A stretch of DNA of 64,000 nt from Fimbriimonas ginsengisoli Gsoil 348 (GTDB taxonomy: Bacteria > Armatimonadota > Fimbriimonadia > Fimbriimonadales > Fimbriimonadaceae), in the NCBI GenBank assembly GCA_945881865.1, contig CAMCVK010000009.1, positions 1 through 64,000 on the forward strand. Direction: 5' to 3'. Below, in pieces: positions 23,171-32,062 of the stretch (its first letter is position 1; each line of letters starts with the position of its first letter). The translations under genes were made by a program, and so were the position numbers. The notes under the pieces were generated by a model. It was given only the letters and a program-made list of their open reading frames with translations, was not told the origin of the DNA and searched no databases.

Positions 23171-25027
23171 ATGATGCTTGCCGCTCTTGGCGTTCTCCTC
23201 CTTCAAGGTCAAACGGGCTACCCAGCCTACGCTGTTCCGCGCATCGTCGGGGTCACCATTCGGAATCATCCGGCGCTCACCGGACGAATCCATGTTGATC
23301 AGTTTGGCTACTTGCCAGACAGTCCAAAGTTTGCGGTCATCTCGGACCCGCAGAAAGGTTACAACGCCATCGACGCGTATGTGCCGGGAAAAACTCTGGA
23401 GGTCCGCCGGCTGAAGGATAGCGTCACGGTCTTCACCGGCGCGCCGGTGATCTGGAAAGCCGGAGCGACGCACGACGACTCCGGCGATCGCGGCTGGTGG
23501 TTCGACTTCACGGCGGTCAACGCCCCCGGCGAATACTACATTTACGATGCTCTAACCAAGCGGCGCTCGGTGGTTTTCAAGATCGACGCCGCAGTCTTCA
23601 GCCCGATCTTAACGGTCGCAAGCCGAACGTTCTATTACCAGCGCCTCGGGGTTCCGCTAACTGCCGCGTACGCCGGGGCCTGGGCCGAACCTGCCGCACT
23701 CACCCAGGACGCCAAAACGCGAAACGTGCTGGCGAAGAACGACGTCACGCAAGAGCGCGATCTCTCCAAAGGCTGGATGGACGCCGGCGACACGAACAAG
23801 TACCCGCCGTTCAATGGCGATGTGTTGCATCCGTTGCTATTCGCCTACACCGCGAATCCGAGCGCGTTTGGCGACGCCAACAAGATTCCAGAATCTGGAA
23901 ACGGTCTGCCAGACATCTTGGACGAGGTTAAAATTCAACTCGATTGGCTCGTGCGAATGCAGTTCCCCGACGGCGCCGTGCCGGTAAAGATGGGCAACAT
24001 CGACTACAACGGCAAGTACCCGATCTCGGAAGATAGGCGACCGCGATACTATGGCCCGAAGGACAGCGGCGCGGCTATCTACACGGCCGCAAACTTCGCC
24101 CACGCGGCTCGGGTTTACGGGAAGTTTCCGGCTTGGAAGACGTTTGCGACCGATCTTCAGCGACGAGCGATCCTCTCGTGGAACTGGTTCCAAACGAACC
24201 CCCGCACCTACAACAGCGATACGGGTGAGATCAAGAGCGGCATCGCCAATCGATCCAAGGAGGAGCAGGACCACTTTGAAGTGTTCTGCGCGATCCACCT
24301 TTTTGCCCTCACCGGTGAGAAGAAGTACCACGACGTGATCAAGGCCAAGGCGGGATCTACCCGCCAGCTCGCGGAGTACAACTGGAGCCCGTACGAAGCC
24401 GGGGCCGGGGAGGCGTTGATCTCGTACACGAAGCTGCCTGGAGCCGACGCGACGCTAGTGGCGAAGATCAAGGCTCAGCTGCTGCGGTCCGCCGAGAACA
24501 ACCAATGGGCGCCCGATCCATCTGCCGACCTCTACCGTGCTTGGATGGTGCCGGGCAGCTACCACTGGGGCAGCAACCTGGTCCGGGCCAGCTACGGATT
24601 CATCTCTCTGCTCGCAGCGGATAACAGCAACGTAAGTGCCGCCACCAAGATCCGCCTCAAGACCCGCGCGGCGGACATGCTGCACTCGTTCCACGGTGTG
24701 AACCCGCTGAACCTCGTTTACCTCTCGAACATGAAGGCGTACGGTGCGGAGTTGTCGATCACGCGGATCTATCACGAGCGCTACAACGTGAACTCGCCGT
24801 TTGCCGCAAACCCGGCTCCGGGATACGTCGTCGGCGGTCCGAACCAAAGTTTCACTGGCAAAGCAGCCGACGGCGCTCCCTCGGTCGAGTGGATCAAGAC
24901 CCAGCCACGGGCAAAGGCCTACGCCGATTTCAATCGCGTATGGCCAGAAAGTAGCTGGGAACTGAGCGAACCGGCAATTTATTATCAGGCGATGTACATT
25001 CGCTTGCTCTCTGCCTTCGCGAAGTAG
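23171..25027 (+). CDS. GH9 endoglucanase/cellulase with N-terminal Ig-like domain
   Basis: 618 residues. A short hydrophobic N-terminus acts as signal peptide. Residues about 35-138 form the CelD-N type Ig-like domain (IHVDQFGYLPDSPKFAVI). The (alpha/alpha)6 catalytic domain follows: GWMDAGD (D204, D207, base side), the substrate-cleft GVNPLN, and the acid Glu E600 in LSEPAIYYQ. Probably hydrolyses beta-1,4-glucan outside the cell. Stands alone, just before a transporter on the same strand, with 12 bases between. Confidence 0.93.
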   Translation: MMLAALGVLLLQGQTGYPAYAVPRIVGVTIRNHPALTGRIHVDQFGYLPDSPKFAVISDPQKGYNAIDAYVPGKTLEVRRLKDSVTVFTGAPVIWKAGATHDDSGDRGWWFDFTAVNAPGEYYIYDALTKRRSVVFKIDAAVFSPILTVASRTFYYQRLGVPLTAAYAGAWAEPAALTQDAKTRNVLAKNDVTQERDLSKGWMDAGDTNKYPPFNGDVLHPLLFAYTANPSAFGDANKIPESGNGLPDILDEVKIQLDWLVRMQFPDGAVPVKMGNIDYNGKYPISEDRRPRYYGPKDSGAAIYTAANFAHAARVYGKFPAWKTFATDLQRRAILSWNWFQTNPRTYNSDTGEIKSGIANRSKEEQDHFEVFCAIHLFALTGEKKYHDVIKAKAGSTRQLAEYNWSPYEAGAGEALISYTKLPGADATLVAKIKAQLLRSAENNQWAPDPSADLYRAWMVPGSYHWGSNLVRASYGFISLLAADNSNVSAATKIRLKTRAADMLHSFHGVNPLNLVYLSNMKAYGAELSITRIYHERYNVNSPFAANPAPGYVVGGPNQSFTGKAADGAPSVEWIKTQPRAKAYADFNRVWPESSWELSEPAIYYQAMYIRLLSAFAK

Positions 25028-25039
25028 CGTAGCAACGGG

Positions 25040-26323
25040 GTGGACGCCCCCGAAACCAAAACGAAGCCGAGCCTCATGAGTCTTTTGGGGCCCGGCTTGG
25101 TTACGGGTGCCTCCGACGACGATCCAAGCGGAATCGCGACCTATTCGCAGGTCGGGGCGCAGTTTGGCTACGGCATGCTTTGGACGATGCTGTTCTCGTA
25201 CCCGCTGATGGCCGGGATTCAGGAGACAAGCGCGGACATCGGTCGGGTCACCGGCCACGGGATCGCGGGAAACCTGGTTCGACACTATCCGCGCTGGCTT
25301 GCGCTTTCGCTCGTTGCCACGTTGGTGGTAGCGAATGTCATCAACATCGGTGCGGATATCGGTGCAATGGGCGCGGCAGTGTCGTTGCTCGTCGGCGGGC
25401 CCGCGGCAATCTATGCGGTGCTGTTGGCGGTTGCTGCTCTTCTGCTACAAGTTTTTGTGCCCTACCACCTTTACGTGAAGGGGTTGAAGTGGCTCACCCT
25501 GGCGTTATTCGCGTACGTGGGAACGGTTCTTGTGGTGCACGTCGATTGGGCAGCGGCACTGCGGGCAACCCTGATCCCTTCCATCAAGTTTGATGCGGCT
25601 ACGATTACGGCTTTGGTTGCGGTTCTGGGAACGACCATCAGCCCGTACCTCTTCTTTTGGCAGGCGTCCGAGGAAGTTGAGGAGGAGAAACTCTCCGTAC
25701 CAGACCGGCCGTTGAAGTTTGCGCCGGAGCAGGCTCCCGCCCAGTTGCGAAGGATCAAGCTGGACACCTACGTGGGGATGGGGTTCTCGAACCTCGTGGC
25801 ATTCTTCATCATCCTTGCCGTGGCGGCGACACTCCATGCGAACGGAATCACGCAGATTGAGACGGCATCTCAGGCGGCGCAAGCCCTCAAGCCCGTCGCG
25901 GGGCCGCTCGCGTCACTTTTGTTCACCATCGGAATTGTCGGAACCGGCATGCTTGCGATTCCCGTTTTGGCCGGATCGGCGGCTTACGCACTCGGGGAGG
26001 CGATGGGCTGGAGGGTCGGGCTTGAGCGAAACCCAAGGCAGGCGTGGCAGTTCTACTGCGTCATCGCCGCCAGCATTCTGGTTGGCTTGGGTTTGAGCCT
26101 GTCAAAGGTTGACCCGATCCAGGCCCTCTTCTGGACGGCCGTGATCAACGGCGTTACGGCCGGCCCCATCATGATCCTGCTGATGCTTATGGCAACCAAC
26201 CGAAAGGTGATGGGGGAGTTCTGCGTTGGGCGGACTCAGCGCATTTTAGGCTGGACCGCCACTGCCGTGATGCTCCTTTGCATCGTTTCCATGGTCACTC
26301 TTTGGGCGACTTCGCGCCAGTAA
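25040..26323 (+). CDS. NRAMP-related divalent metal transporter
   Basis: 427 residues, GTG start 25040. About eleven transmembrane helices. The first helix has DDDPSGIATYSQVGA in place of the NRAMP DPGN motif that binds transition metals, which recalls the NRAMP-related magnesium transporter branch. Helix 6 region contains GIVGTGMLAIPVLAGSAAY, and the metal-binding Met of canonical NRAMPs is not obvious. Substrate may therefore be Mg2+ or Mn2+. The 3' end overlaps the convergent ThuA gene by 29 bases. Confidence 0.88.
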   Translation: MDAPETKTKPSLMSLLGPGLVTGASDDDPSGIATYSQVGAQFGYGMLWTMLFSYPLMAGIQETSADIGRVTGHGIAGNLVRHYPRWLALSLVATLVVANVINIGADIGAMGAAVSLLVGGPAAIYAVLLAVAALLLQVFVPYHLYVKGLKWLTLALFAYVGTVLVVHVDWAAALRATLIPSIKFDAATITALVAVLGTTISPYLFFWQASEEVEEEKLSVPDRPLKFAPEQAPAQLRRIKLDTYVGMGFSNLVAFFIILAVAATLHANGITQIETASQAAQALKPVAGPLASLLFTIGIVGTGMLAIPVLAGSAAYALGEAMGWRVGLERNPRQAWQFYCVIAASILVGLGLSLSKVDPIQALFWTAVINGVTAGPIMILLMLMATNRKVMGEFCVGRTQRILGWTATAVMLLCIVSMVTLWATSRQ

Positions 26324-26921
26324 CAACCCAAGCAAGCGCGTTGGCCAGCAAGCTTTGGAACGCCGCGTGCTGCCAGACCTCCGCGAAGTGCCCAGGCGTA
26401 AGAACGCACACCCGGGTGTCGCCCGACTGACGAACCCAGCCCGCCGGCTGAACCCCGTGCTCTGAGTGTGATTCCAAAAACACATCCAGTCCATCGCGGC
26501 TCTCCATGAAGTAATGCTCGTCGTGAATCGTAAAGCCGCTAGTGGCAAGTTCGTGTGAGCCCGTCGGTTGAAACGTCACGTCCAGCGGCTCCGGATGATG
26601 CAAAAATTTGCCGCCGACGATCTCCTGGATCGGTTCTGGGTATCCGACGTTGCCGGCATGAACCACCAGAAGCGCCATGCAATCGCGTACGGCATCGAGA
26701 AACCATTCCAGGCCGTCATCGGTCCACAAGTTGGCGCCTTTCGGCGCCTGAGCGTTCAGCTTTGCCAGCACGATGGCTGCGGAGCCGACGGCCGGTTCGC
26801 TAAAATCGCCGCCGAAGAGTTCGAACTCGAATTGATCTCCCGCGGCAGCGCGAAATCCGGCGACTACCGGCTCGGCGGGGTGGTGGCGGTCACCTGCGAT
26901 CACCAAAATACGTGGCTTCAC
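26295..26921 (-). CDS. ThuA-domain protein
   Basis: 208 residues from GTG 26921, chosen because GGAG lies ten bases upstream and it begins two bases after the SDR stop. ILVIAGDRHHPAEPV start, LLVVHAGN with VGYPEPIQEIVGGKFLHHP, and DEHYFMES near residue 140 are typical of ThuA (class I amidotransferase-like fold, linked to trehalose and disaccharide use). Last gene of the LacI-led operon, so it probably serves carbohydrate catabolism. Reads into the NRAMP gene end. Confidence 0.85.
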   Translation of the reverse strand: MKPRILVIAGDRHHPAEPVVAGFRAAAGDQFEFELFGGDFSEPAVGSAAIVLAKLNAQAPKGANLWTDDGLEWFLDAVRDCMALLVVHAGNVGYPEPIQEIVGGKFLHHPEPLDVTFQPTGSHELATSGFTIHDEHYFMESRDGLDVFLESHSEHGVQPAGWVRQSGDTRVCVLTPGHFAEVWQHAAFQSLLANALAWVVTGAKSPKE

Positions 26922-26923
26922 CG

Positions 26924-27634
26924 TTAGATCTCCGTTCCTGCCCAATCTTGCGCGCGGAACAGTTTTCCGGCGGTGCCGTCGTCAAGGAGGACCGGTACCA
27001 ATGCTCCCGGCAGCACGGATTCCACAGAGCCCGGCGCATTCGGACCACCGAGATCTGTTCGCAACCAGCCCGGATCGAGCAGGTTCATCAAGACTCCGCT
27101 TGGCGTCAGCTTCCCGGCGGTGTCGTACACGTACTTATCGACTGCGCCCTTCGAAACGGCATAAGCAATGAGCTCCGGCTGATCCGCGATTCCCGAGGTG
27201 ACGTTTACGATGCGGCCCCACTTGCGATCGACCATGCCGGGAATGACGGCGTGGCAGATGCGGATGAGCGCGATCACGTTGACTTCGAAGCTCGCTCGGA
27301 AATCCTCCGCCGGGACGGTTGTCCACTCCGACAGGTACGAGGTCATGATGGCGGCGTTGTTGTAGAGAATGTCGATGGCCGGGCCGGTAGCCAGTATCTC
27401 GGCCATCATCGCATCCACCTGCGCGGAGTCGCTTAGCTCGGCTGCGACTTGGAGGGTCTTCACTCCAGTGGCGGAGAGTTCGGTGGCAAGCGCGTCGGTG
27501 TTTGCCAACTGCCGACTATGGAGAATGATGTTGCATCCGTAGCTTGCCAGCCCTAGCGAAACCTGGCGACCAATGCCCCGACTCGCTCCCGTTACAAGTG
27601 CCCATTTCCCGTTGATATCTGCTTTGTTTTCCAT
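26924..27634 (-). CDS. Short-chain dehydrogenase/reductase
   Basis: 236 residues. Cofactor motif TGASRGIGR (15-23), NNAA (about 92-95), catalytic Ser in VTSGIAD, and YAVSK (Tyr-x-x-x-Lys). C-terminal LLDPGWLRTDLGG is typical. Sits between GH5 and ThuA in the operon, 23 bases after the former. Likely reduces a sugar or sugar-derived ketone; substrate unknown. Confidence 0.9.
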   Translation of the reverse strand: MENKADINGKWALVTGASRGIGRQVSLGLASYGCNIILHSRQLANTDALATELSATGVKTLQVAAELSDSAQVDAMMAEILATGPAIDILYNNAAIMTSYLSEWTTVPAEDFRASFEVNVIALIRICHAVIPGMVDRKWGRIVNVTSGIADQPELIAYAVSKGAVDKYVYDTAGKLTPSGVLMNLLDPGWLRTDLGGPNAPGSVESVLPGALVPVLLDDGTAGKLFRAQDWAGTEI

Positions 27635-27657
27635 GTTGTGAGTTCTTTTGTGGTTAA

Positions 27658-29382
27658 TCAGTTCTTGTAGACTTCGATTTCGAAGTTGTCGTTAAAGACA
27701 GTCGCCCGCTTCATCAGTCGGTTGGTGTACAGGCCCATGTGGGCTCCTGCCAGGCCGGGCTTTCCCGTGTAGGGCCCGCTACTTGCCAGCTTTCCATCTA
27801 GATAAACACGCACTTGCTTTGAAGTGACGTTCGCTTCCACTCGCACCTCAGACCACCGCCCGAGACGTAGCAACGGGCCATCTTCCATCTCGGGGAAAAA
27901 TGTCCCGCTACCTTTCGAGTCGATCGAGAAGGCGCGCAGTCGATACTGGCCCGGCAATCCCACGAGGTTTACCATGATCGCCGGATGCCAGGATTTTCCT
28001 CCCGATGGCACGGTCTCATCAAAGGCCGTAACCAAGTTCACCCACGGCGCCTCTCGGTAAGGACCGATGGCCGCAGGATCAAGATTCTCAACCTTGACGT
28101 CAAATTTCAGAGTAAAGCTACCCGGATAGAAGCGGTCAAAGTAGATGTCCGGATGGAGGTGCACGCTCTCCGGGTCCGTCACTTTGAAATCGGGGGTCAG
28201 CCTTCCGGCGAAAACAAGTCCGCGCTCGGGCTGGCTGAGATCTAGCTCATAGCCGTAATGACCTGGAATCAACGGATGGTTGGAGCCGACAAAGCTAGCC
28301 TCGCTGGAACTGTCGCTTCGCCAGCGCAGTTGCGTCGTCTTCTTTTGCGTCGGAGCGAGCGCTTTCTTCACGTACGCCCCCCAATATGGGGTTGGTTTGT
28401 AGTCCCAACCGGTGATGATGCACGGATTCGCCGTCGGGTGGAAGCTCCAGGCCGTCCAGCTGAGTTGGTGCTTCTCCATGTAGGCGATCACCGCGGGCGC
28501 CCAAGACTCCGTGTAGACATTTTCGTGCGGCGGGTCACCCTCTTTCCAAGGTTTCGTTCCAACTTCACCGACGAACACCGGGTGCTTTTTGGCAACCGGC
28601 GTCATACATCCGTCCCAGTCCTTCTTCCAGGGATAAATGTGGGCTCCGTAGACGATTCCGTTTCCAGATTTGTCGGTGAGCGCGTACCCATCCAATATTC
28701 CGCGCAGATCGTATCCCCAGTCGAGGCCGCCCGCAACGACGACGTTCTTGGCACCGGTTGAACGGACGGTATTCAGCAGCTTCTGCATTCCTGGCGACTG
28801 GTAAACCACGCCTTTGCTCTGATCCTCTACTAATCCACCGTTCTTCCAGATATCCCAAGATACGCTGTGCGTCTCGTTGTACAGGTCGAAGAGAACCGCC
28901 GGATGGTTGGCATATCGCTTGCCAAGGTCCTTCCAAAACGTGACGCTGTTCGCGTCGGGCATCTTGTGTTGGCCCACGTTTTGGCCCCACTTTCCGGCGT
29001 TCGACCAGTGCAGATCCAGCAACACGTAGCAGTTCTTGTCCGAGATCTTTTTAACAATCGAGTCGACCAGCTTTCGGTATGCCTGGCCCCGGTCTGCTGC
29101 GCGTTGGCCGCGGTAGTAGCCATACCAAAGATCCTGAGTCAGGGGGATGCGAATCACGTTCGAGTTCCATCCGTCGATGGCAACGTCGATGGAACGCATC
29201 ACGTTCTCGCCAACCGGGCTCCAATCGAGGCTTGGAACGTTGACGCCTTTCAGCCGCACTACTTGGCCGCTTGAGTTTTTCAGCTTGTTCCCTTCAACCC
29301 GGAGAGATTTGGGAGCGGCGAGAGCGGTGCTGGCGATTGCAGTTAGTCCGAGAACGGAGATCAGAACGTTGATGAGATTCAT
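27658..29382 (-). CDS. Secreted GH5 endoglucanase/mannanase with C-terminal sandwich domain
   Basis: 574 residues with signal peptide (cleavage near ALAAP). Residues about 25-345 form the GH5 barrel: acid/base E170 in FDLYNETHS and nucleophile E273 in VFVGEVGTK, with HWSNAG and GAHIYPW loop motifs. Residues about 355-574 look like a concanavalin/LamG-type jelly roll (YGYELDLSQPERGLVFAG, VRVYLDGKLASSG), likely for polysaccharide binding. Start overlaps the preceding gene by ATGA. Product of the LacI-controlled operon. Confidence 0.92.
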   Translation of the reverse strand: MNLINVLISVLGLTAIASTALAAPKSLRVEGNKLKNSSGQVVRLKGVNVPSLDWSPVGENVMRSIDVAIDGWNSNVIRIPLTQDLWYGYYRGQRAADRGQAYRKLVDSIVKKISDKNCYVLLDLHWSNAGKWGQNVGQHKMPDANSVTFWKDLGKRYANHPAVLFDLYNETHSVSWDIWKNGGLVEDQSKGVVYQSPGMQKLLNTVRSTGAKNVVVAGGLDWGYDLRGILDGYALTDKSGNGIVYGAHIYPWKKDWDGCMTPVAKKHPVFVGEVGTKPWKEGDPPHENVYTESWAPAVIAYMEKHQLSWTAWSFHPTANPCIITGWDYKPTPYWGAYVKKALAPTQKKTTQLRWRSDSSSEASFVGSNHPLIPGHYGYELDLSQPERGLVFAGRLTPDFKVTDPESVHLHPDIYFDRFYPGSFTLKFDVKVENLDPAAIGPYREAPWVNLVTAFDETVPSGGKSWHPAIMVNLVGLPGQYRLRAFSIDSKGSGTFFPEMEDGPLLRLGRWSEVRVEANVTSKQVRVYLDGKLASSGPYTGKPGLAGAHMGLYTNRLMKRATVFNDNFEIEVYKN

Positions 29383-30065
29383 CGCCCGGCCCTCACAGCA
29401 ATAGCGGTTTGAGTTTTCGTCGGGTTCACCACACGAAGCCCGCCGGGGTTTACGGTCGATTGGGTGATCGCCTTCTTCAGGGTCGGTACTTTAGGCGGGT
29501 TCGATTGCAGGGAGATATTCGAGAACCGATACGTCTGGCCAGGCGTGGTTGCCAGGTTCGTGAAAGTCACCCGGGCGTTGGCATCCTTCCATGGTCCAGA
29601 AAAATTAAACGTCATCTGCTTCCACGTGGTCGTTACCGCCGTTTCCATTGCGGCTCCGTGGTGCTCCCACGGCTCATGGTTTTGCATGCAGTTGACGGTG
29701 ATCAATCCCGGTCGGTCGGCCTTAACCCAATACGTAAGCCGGTACGGTCGCCCCTTTTCGATCTTGAGTCCGCCTTGATGAAGCTGAACTTGCCAGGACT
29801 GCTCGCCTTTCGCCAGGATCTTTACCTTCAGCGAAGAAATGCCTTTCGGTCCTTCCTTCGTAACCTCCATCGTTCCCTTGGCCGAACCTGCTTCTTCAAG
29901 CGTCCATTTTTGGGTGCCGGCGGCGAAGGATCCATTGGTGAGCATTTCCTTCGGCTTTACGGAAACGCGGGAAGTTGGACTCGGTGCCTGTGCAAGGCAC
30001 AGGCAAGGCACGGCGGCCATCAAGATGGCGAAGCGGCGGATAAGAGTAGACAGTTTATGAGGCAC
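29379..30065 (-). CDS. Secreted carbohydrate-binding (CBM4/9-like) protein
   Basis: 228 residues from GTG 30065, which has AGGAG eight bases upstream; an ATG at 30089 is an alternative. Signal peptide ends at CLAQA. The mature part is one beta-sandwich: EMLTNGSFAAGTQKWTLEE, YRLTYWVKAD and TFTNLATTPGQTYRFSNISL match CBM4/9/CBM22-type modules that bind xylan or glucan. There is no catalytic part. It is translated with the LacI gene end (11-base overlap) and with GH5 (ATGA). Confidence 0.8.
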   Translation of the reverse strand: MPHKLSTLIRRFAILMAAVPCLCLAQAPSPTSRVSVKPKEMLTNGSFAAGTQKWTLEEAGSAKGTMEVTKEGPKGISSLKVKILAKGEQSWQVQLHQGGLKIEKGRPYRLTYWVKADRPGLITVNCMQNHEPWEHHGAAMETAVTTTWKQMTFNFSGPWKDANARVTFTNLATTPGQTYRFSNISLQSNPPKVPTLKKAITQSTVNPGGLRVVNPTKTQTAIAVRAGR

Positions 30066-31113
30066 GGGGCTTGCTCCTAAGAAGTGCATGGGATCTTGGC
30101 GAGTTGCTAGACTCGCGAACGATGATCTTTGGGGTGATGACAATGGTCTGGGGCGGGAGTTCAGGATCGATGCCCTGAATCCTTCGCACCAAAAGGCTAA
30201 CGAACGCTGAGCACAAGGGCGTGATGTGCGTTCCGACCGTCGTGAGACGCGGGGATAGGTAAGTTGCGAGATCAAGATTGTCGAATCCCACAACCGAGAT
30301 GTCGTCGGGAATCGACAGGCCCGATTGCTGGACCTGCCGATAGACGGTCGCGGCGAGCGAATCCTGATAGGCGAATATGGCGGTGGGCGGCGCAGACAAA
30401 CCTAGTAGCTTCGCGACACCCGACCGAACGTCGTTCTCGTTTTCAACCACGATGTTCAGCTCTGGATGGAGAGGAAAGCCGCGAACCGCTAACTCCTCGC
30501 GAAATCCGACCATCCGGTCAAATGCCCCCCGATGTGCCGCCTTGCCGAGGACGGCAATTCGGACGTGGCCGAGGGCAACAAGGTGGGCCGCTAAGGATCG
30601 GCCGCCGGCGGCGTCATCTCCGGCCACGAGATCAAAGTGGTCGGCGTCCTCAACCCAACCCATCACGACTACGGGTTTGCCGGCCGCTACCAGCGTGTTG
30701 ACTTGGCTTCGTGCGACGAGTCCGTGTTCGCCGGTGACGATCAAAATACCATCCGCGCGACTTCCGCTTAGTGAGCCTACACACGCCGATTCTAGTTCCT
30801 GATTTCGACCGCTGAGTTGAAGTTGCAGGGTGAAACCGGCATTGCGGGCTTGGTCTGCGACCTGTTGGACGAGCTCCGGATAGAACGGATTGGAAACCTC
30901 GGGAACGACCAGCCCGATCATCTTGGTCGCGCGTACCTTTAGGTTTCTCGCAACCTGGTTGAGTTCAAATCCTGATTCCAGCGCCAATTTCTGGATCCGA
31001 GCTTTGGTCTCGGCGTTCACGAGCGGACTATCTGCTAGCGCCCTCGAAACCGTGGAGTGAGATACGCCTGCCTTTCGGGCCAAGTATTCGAGCGTGATCA
31101 CTTCTTCATTCAC
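30055..31113 (-). CDS. LacI-family transcriptional regulator
   Basis: 352 residues from GTG 31113, which places the HTH (VITLEYLARKAGVSHSTVSRAL) at the usual distance from the N-terminus; a GTG at 31134 would lie in a putative operator. Periplasmic-binding-protein-like domain (VVPEVSNPFYPELVQQ, SVVGFDNLDLATYL) for a sugar inducer. First gene of the operon with CBM-like, GH5, SDR and ThuA genes, so probably a repressor of its own operon, released by a cello- or manno-oligosaccharide. Confidence 0.9.
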   Translation of the reverse strand: MNEEVITLEYLARKAGVSHSTVSRALADSPLVNAETKARIQKLALESGFELNQVARNLKVRATKMIGLVVPEVSNPFYPELVQQVADQARNAGFTLQLQLSGRNQELESACVGSLSGSRADGILIVTGEHGLVARSQVNTLVAAGKPVVVMGWVEDADHFDLVAGDDAAGGRSLAAHLVALGHVRIAVLGKAAHRGAFDRMVGFREELAVRGFPLHPELNIVVENENDVRSGVAKLLGLSAPPTAIFAYQDSLAATVYRQVQQSGLSIPDDISVVGFDNLDLATYLSPRLTTVGTHITPLCSAFVSLLVRRIQGIDPELPPQTIVITPKIIVRESSNSPRSHALLRSKPRAS

Positions 31114-31129
31114 CGGAGATTGGAGTCTT

Positions 31130-31177
31130 TGCACACGATTGTAGCCATCCTACCTTCCGGCATTGCAATCGTGTGCA
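31130..31177. promoter_or_regulatory. Twin LacI-type operators and -10 of the LacI-led operon
   Basis: Two 14-bp sites, 31130-31143 and 31164-31177, are inverted copies of each other differing at one base (TGCAATCGTGTGCA), centre CG as in LacI/GalR operators, centres 34 bp apart. A -10 candidate TACAAT (31143-31138, minus) lies inside the first site, so binding would block the promoter. Effective loops or cooperative binding are possible. Confidence 0.7.
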
Positions 31178-31235
31178 GAGGGGGATGAAACTCAGCCGAC
31201 GAGGCTGGTCTCGCTTGTGTTGGTAGTCTTGCGGC

Positions 31236-31610
31236 ATGGCCACCCAGGATGATGTCCGAAAAATTGCATCGGAGCTGCCGGGTGCGATCGAGGGGGATGA
31301 CCGCTTTGCTTTCTCGGTGATGGTAAAGGACAAGCCGAAGGGATTCCTTTGGAGCTGGATGGAAAGGGTGGACCCGAAGAAGCCGAAGGTGATAAACGAC
31401 GGCGTTATTGCCGTGGTCGTGCCAAACGAGATGGCGAAGGAAATGCTCATCGCCTCGAACCCGGCGATCTATTTCACGGAGCCTCATTACGACGGCTACT
31501 TAGCCGTTCTAGTCAGGCTCGATGCGATTTCCGTAGAGGACCTCCGACCGCTGATCCAAGAAGCCTATAGCTGCAAATTGGCTGCGCCGAGCAAAAGGAA
31601 GACCTCGTGA
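31236..31610 (+). CDS. MmcQ/YjbR family protein
   Basis: 124 residues. ASELPGAIEGDDRFAFSVMVKDKPKGFLWSW and VAVVVPNEMAKEML, with PAIYFTEPHYDGYLAVLVRL, follow the MmcQ/YjbR family of double-stranded-DNA-binding-like proteins. ATG 31236 has the box TAGTCT six bases upstream and no ribosome site. Overlaps the next gene by GTGA. Confidence 0.85.
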   Translation: MATQDDVRKIASELPGAIEGDDRFAFSVMVKDKPKGFLWSWMERVDPKKPKVINDGVIAVVVPNEMAKEMLIASNPAIYFTEPHYDGYLAVLVRLDAISVEDLRPLIQEAYSCKLAAPSKRKTS

Positions 31611-32062
31611 ATCCAACCTTCAAGAAGCTGAATTTTGGCAACCAGACGTCAATCACGGTGCTCGACGTGCCGCCGTCGTTCGCCGACGCGCTGACGGAGA
31701 TGCGGGCGATCACAAACGTTTCAGAGGAAGCCGGCGCTGGGCCGGTCGAGTTTGCACTGGCGTTTGCCACCACCAAAGTCCAAGTGGACGCGTTCGCCGA
31801 ATGGGTTGGCAAGGCAACGGTGGGTGACGCCATCGTCTGGGTTGCCTATCCCAAGGGCACTTCGAAGAAGTACCGCTGCGAGTTCAACCGCGACAACGGC
31901 TGGGACCGGTTCGGTGAAAACGGATTCGAACCGGTCCGTATGGTAGCGATCGACCAAGATTGGTCCGCACTCCGCTTCCGCCGCGTCACCTTCATCAAGA
32001 AGATGACGCGGTCGTTTGCGATGACCGAGGAAGGGAAAGGAAAGAGCCGAAGCGAAGCTTAG
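31607..32062 (+). CDS. Conserved hypothetical protein (DUF3052-like)
   Basis: 151 residues from GTG 31607 in a four-base overlap. VWVAYPKGTSKKYRCEFNRDNGWD and VAIDQDWSALRFRRVTFIKKMTR are conserved-looking blocks like those in DUF3052-type proteins found alongside MmcQ. Function unknown; the pair may be co-expressed. 3' end overlaps the convergent hydrolase gene by four bases. Confidence 0.65.
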   Translation: MNPTFKKLNFGNQTSITVLDVPPSFADALTEMRAITNVSEEAGAGPVEFALAFATTKVQVDAFAEWVGKATVGDAIVWVAYPKGTSKKYRCEFNRDNGWDRFGENGFEPVRMVAIDQDWSALRFRRVTFIKKMTRSFAMTEEGKGKSRSEA

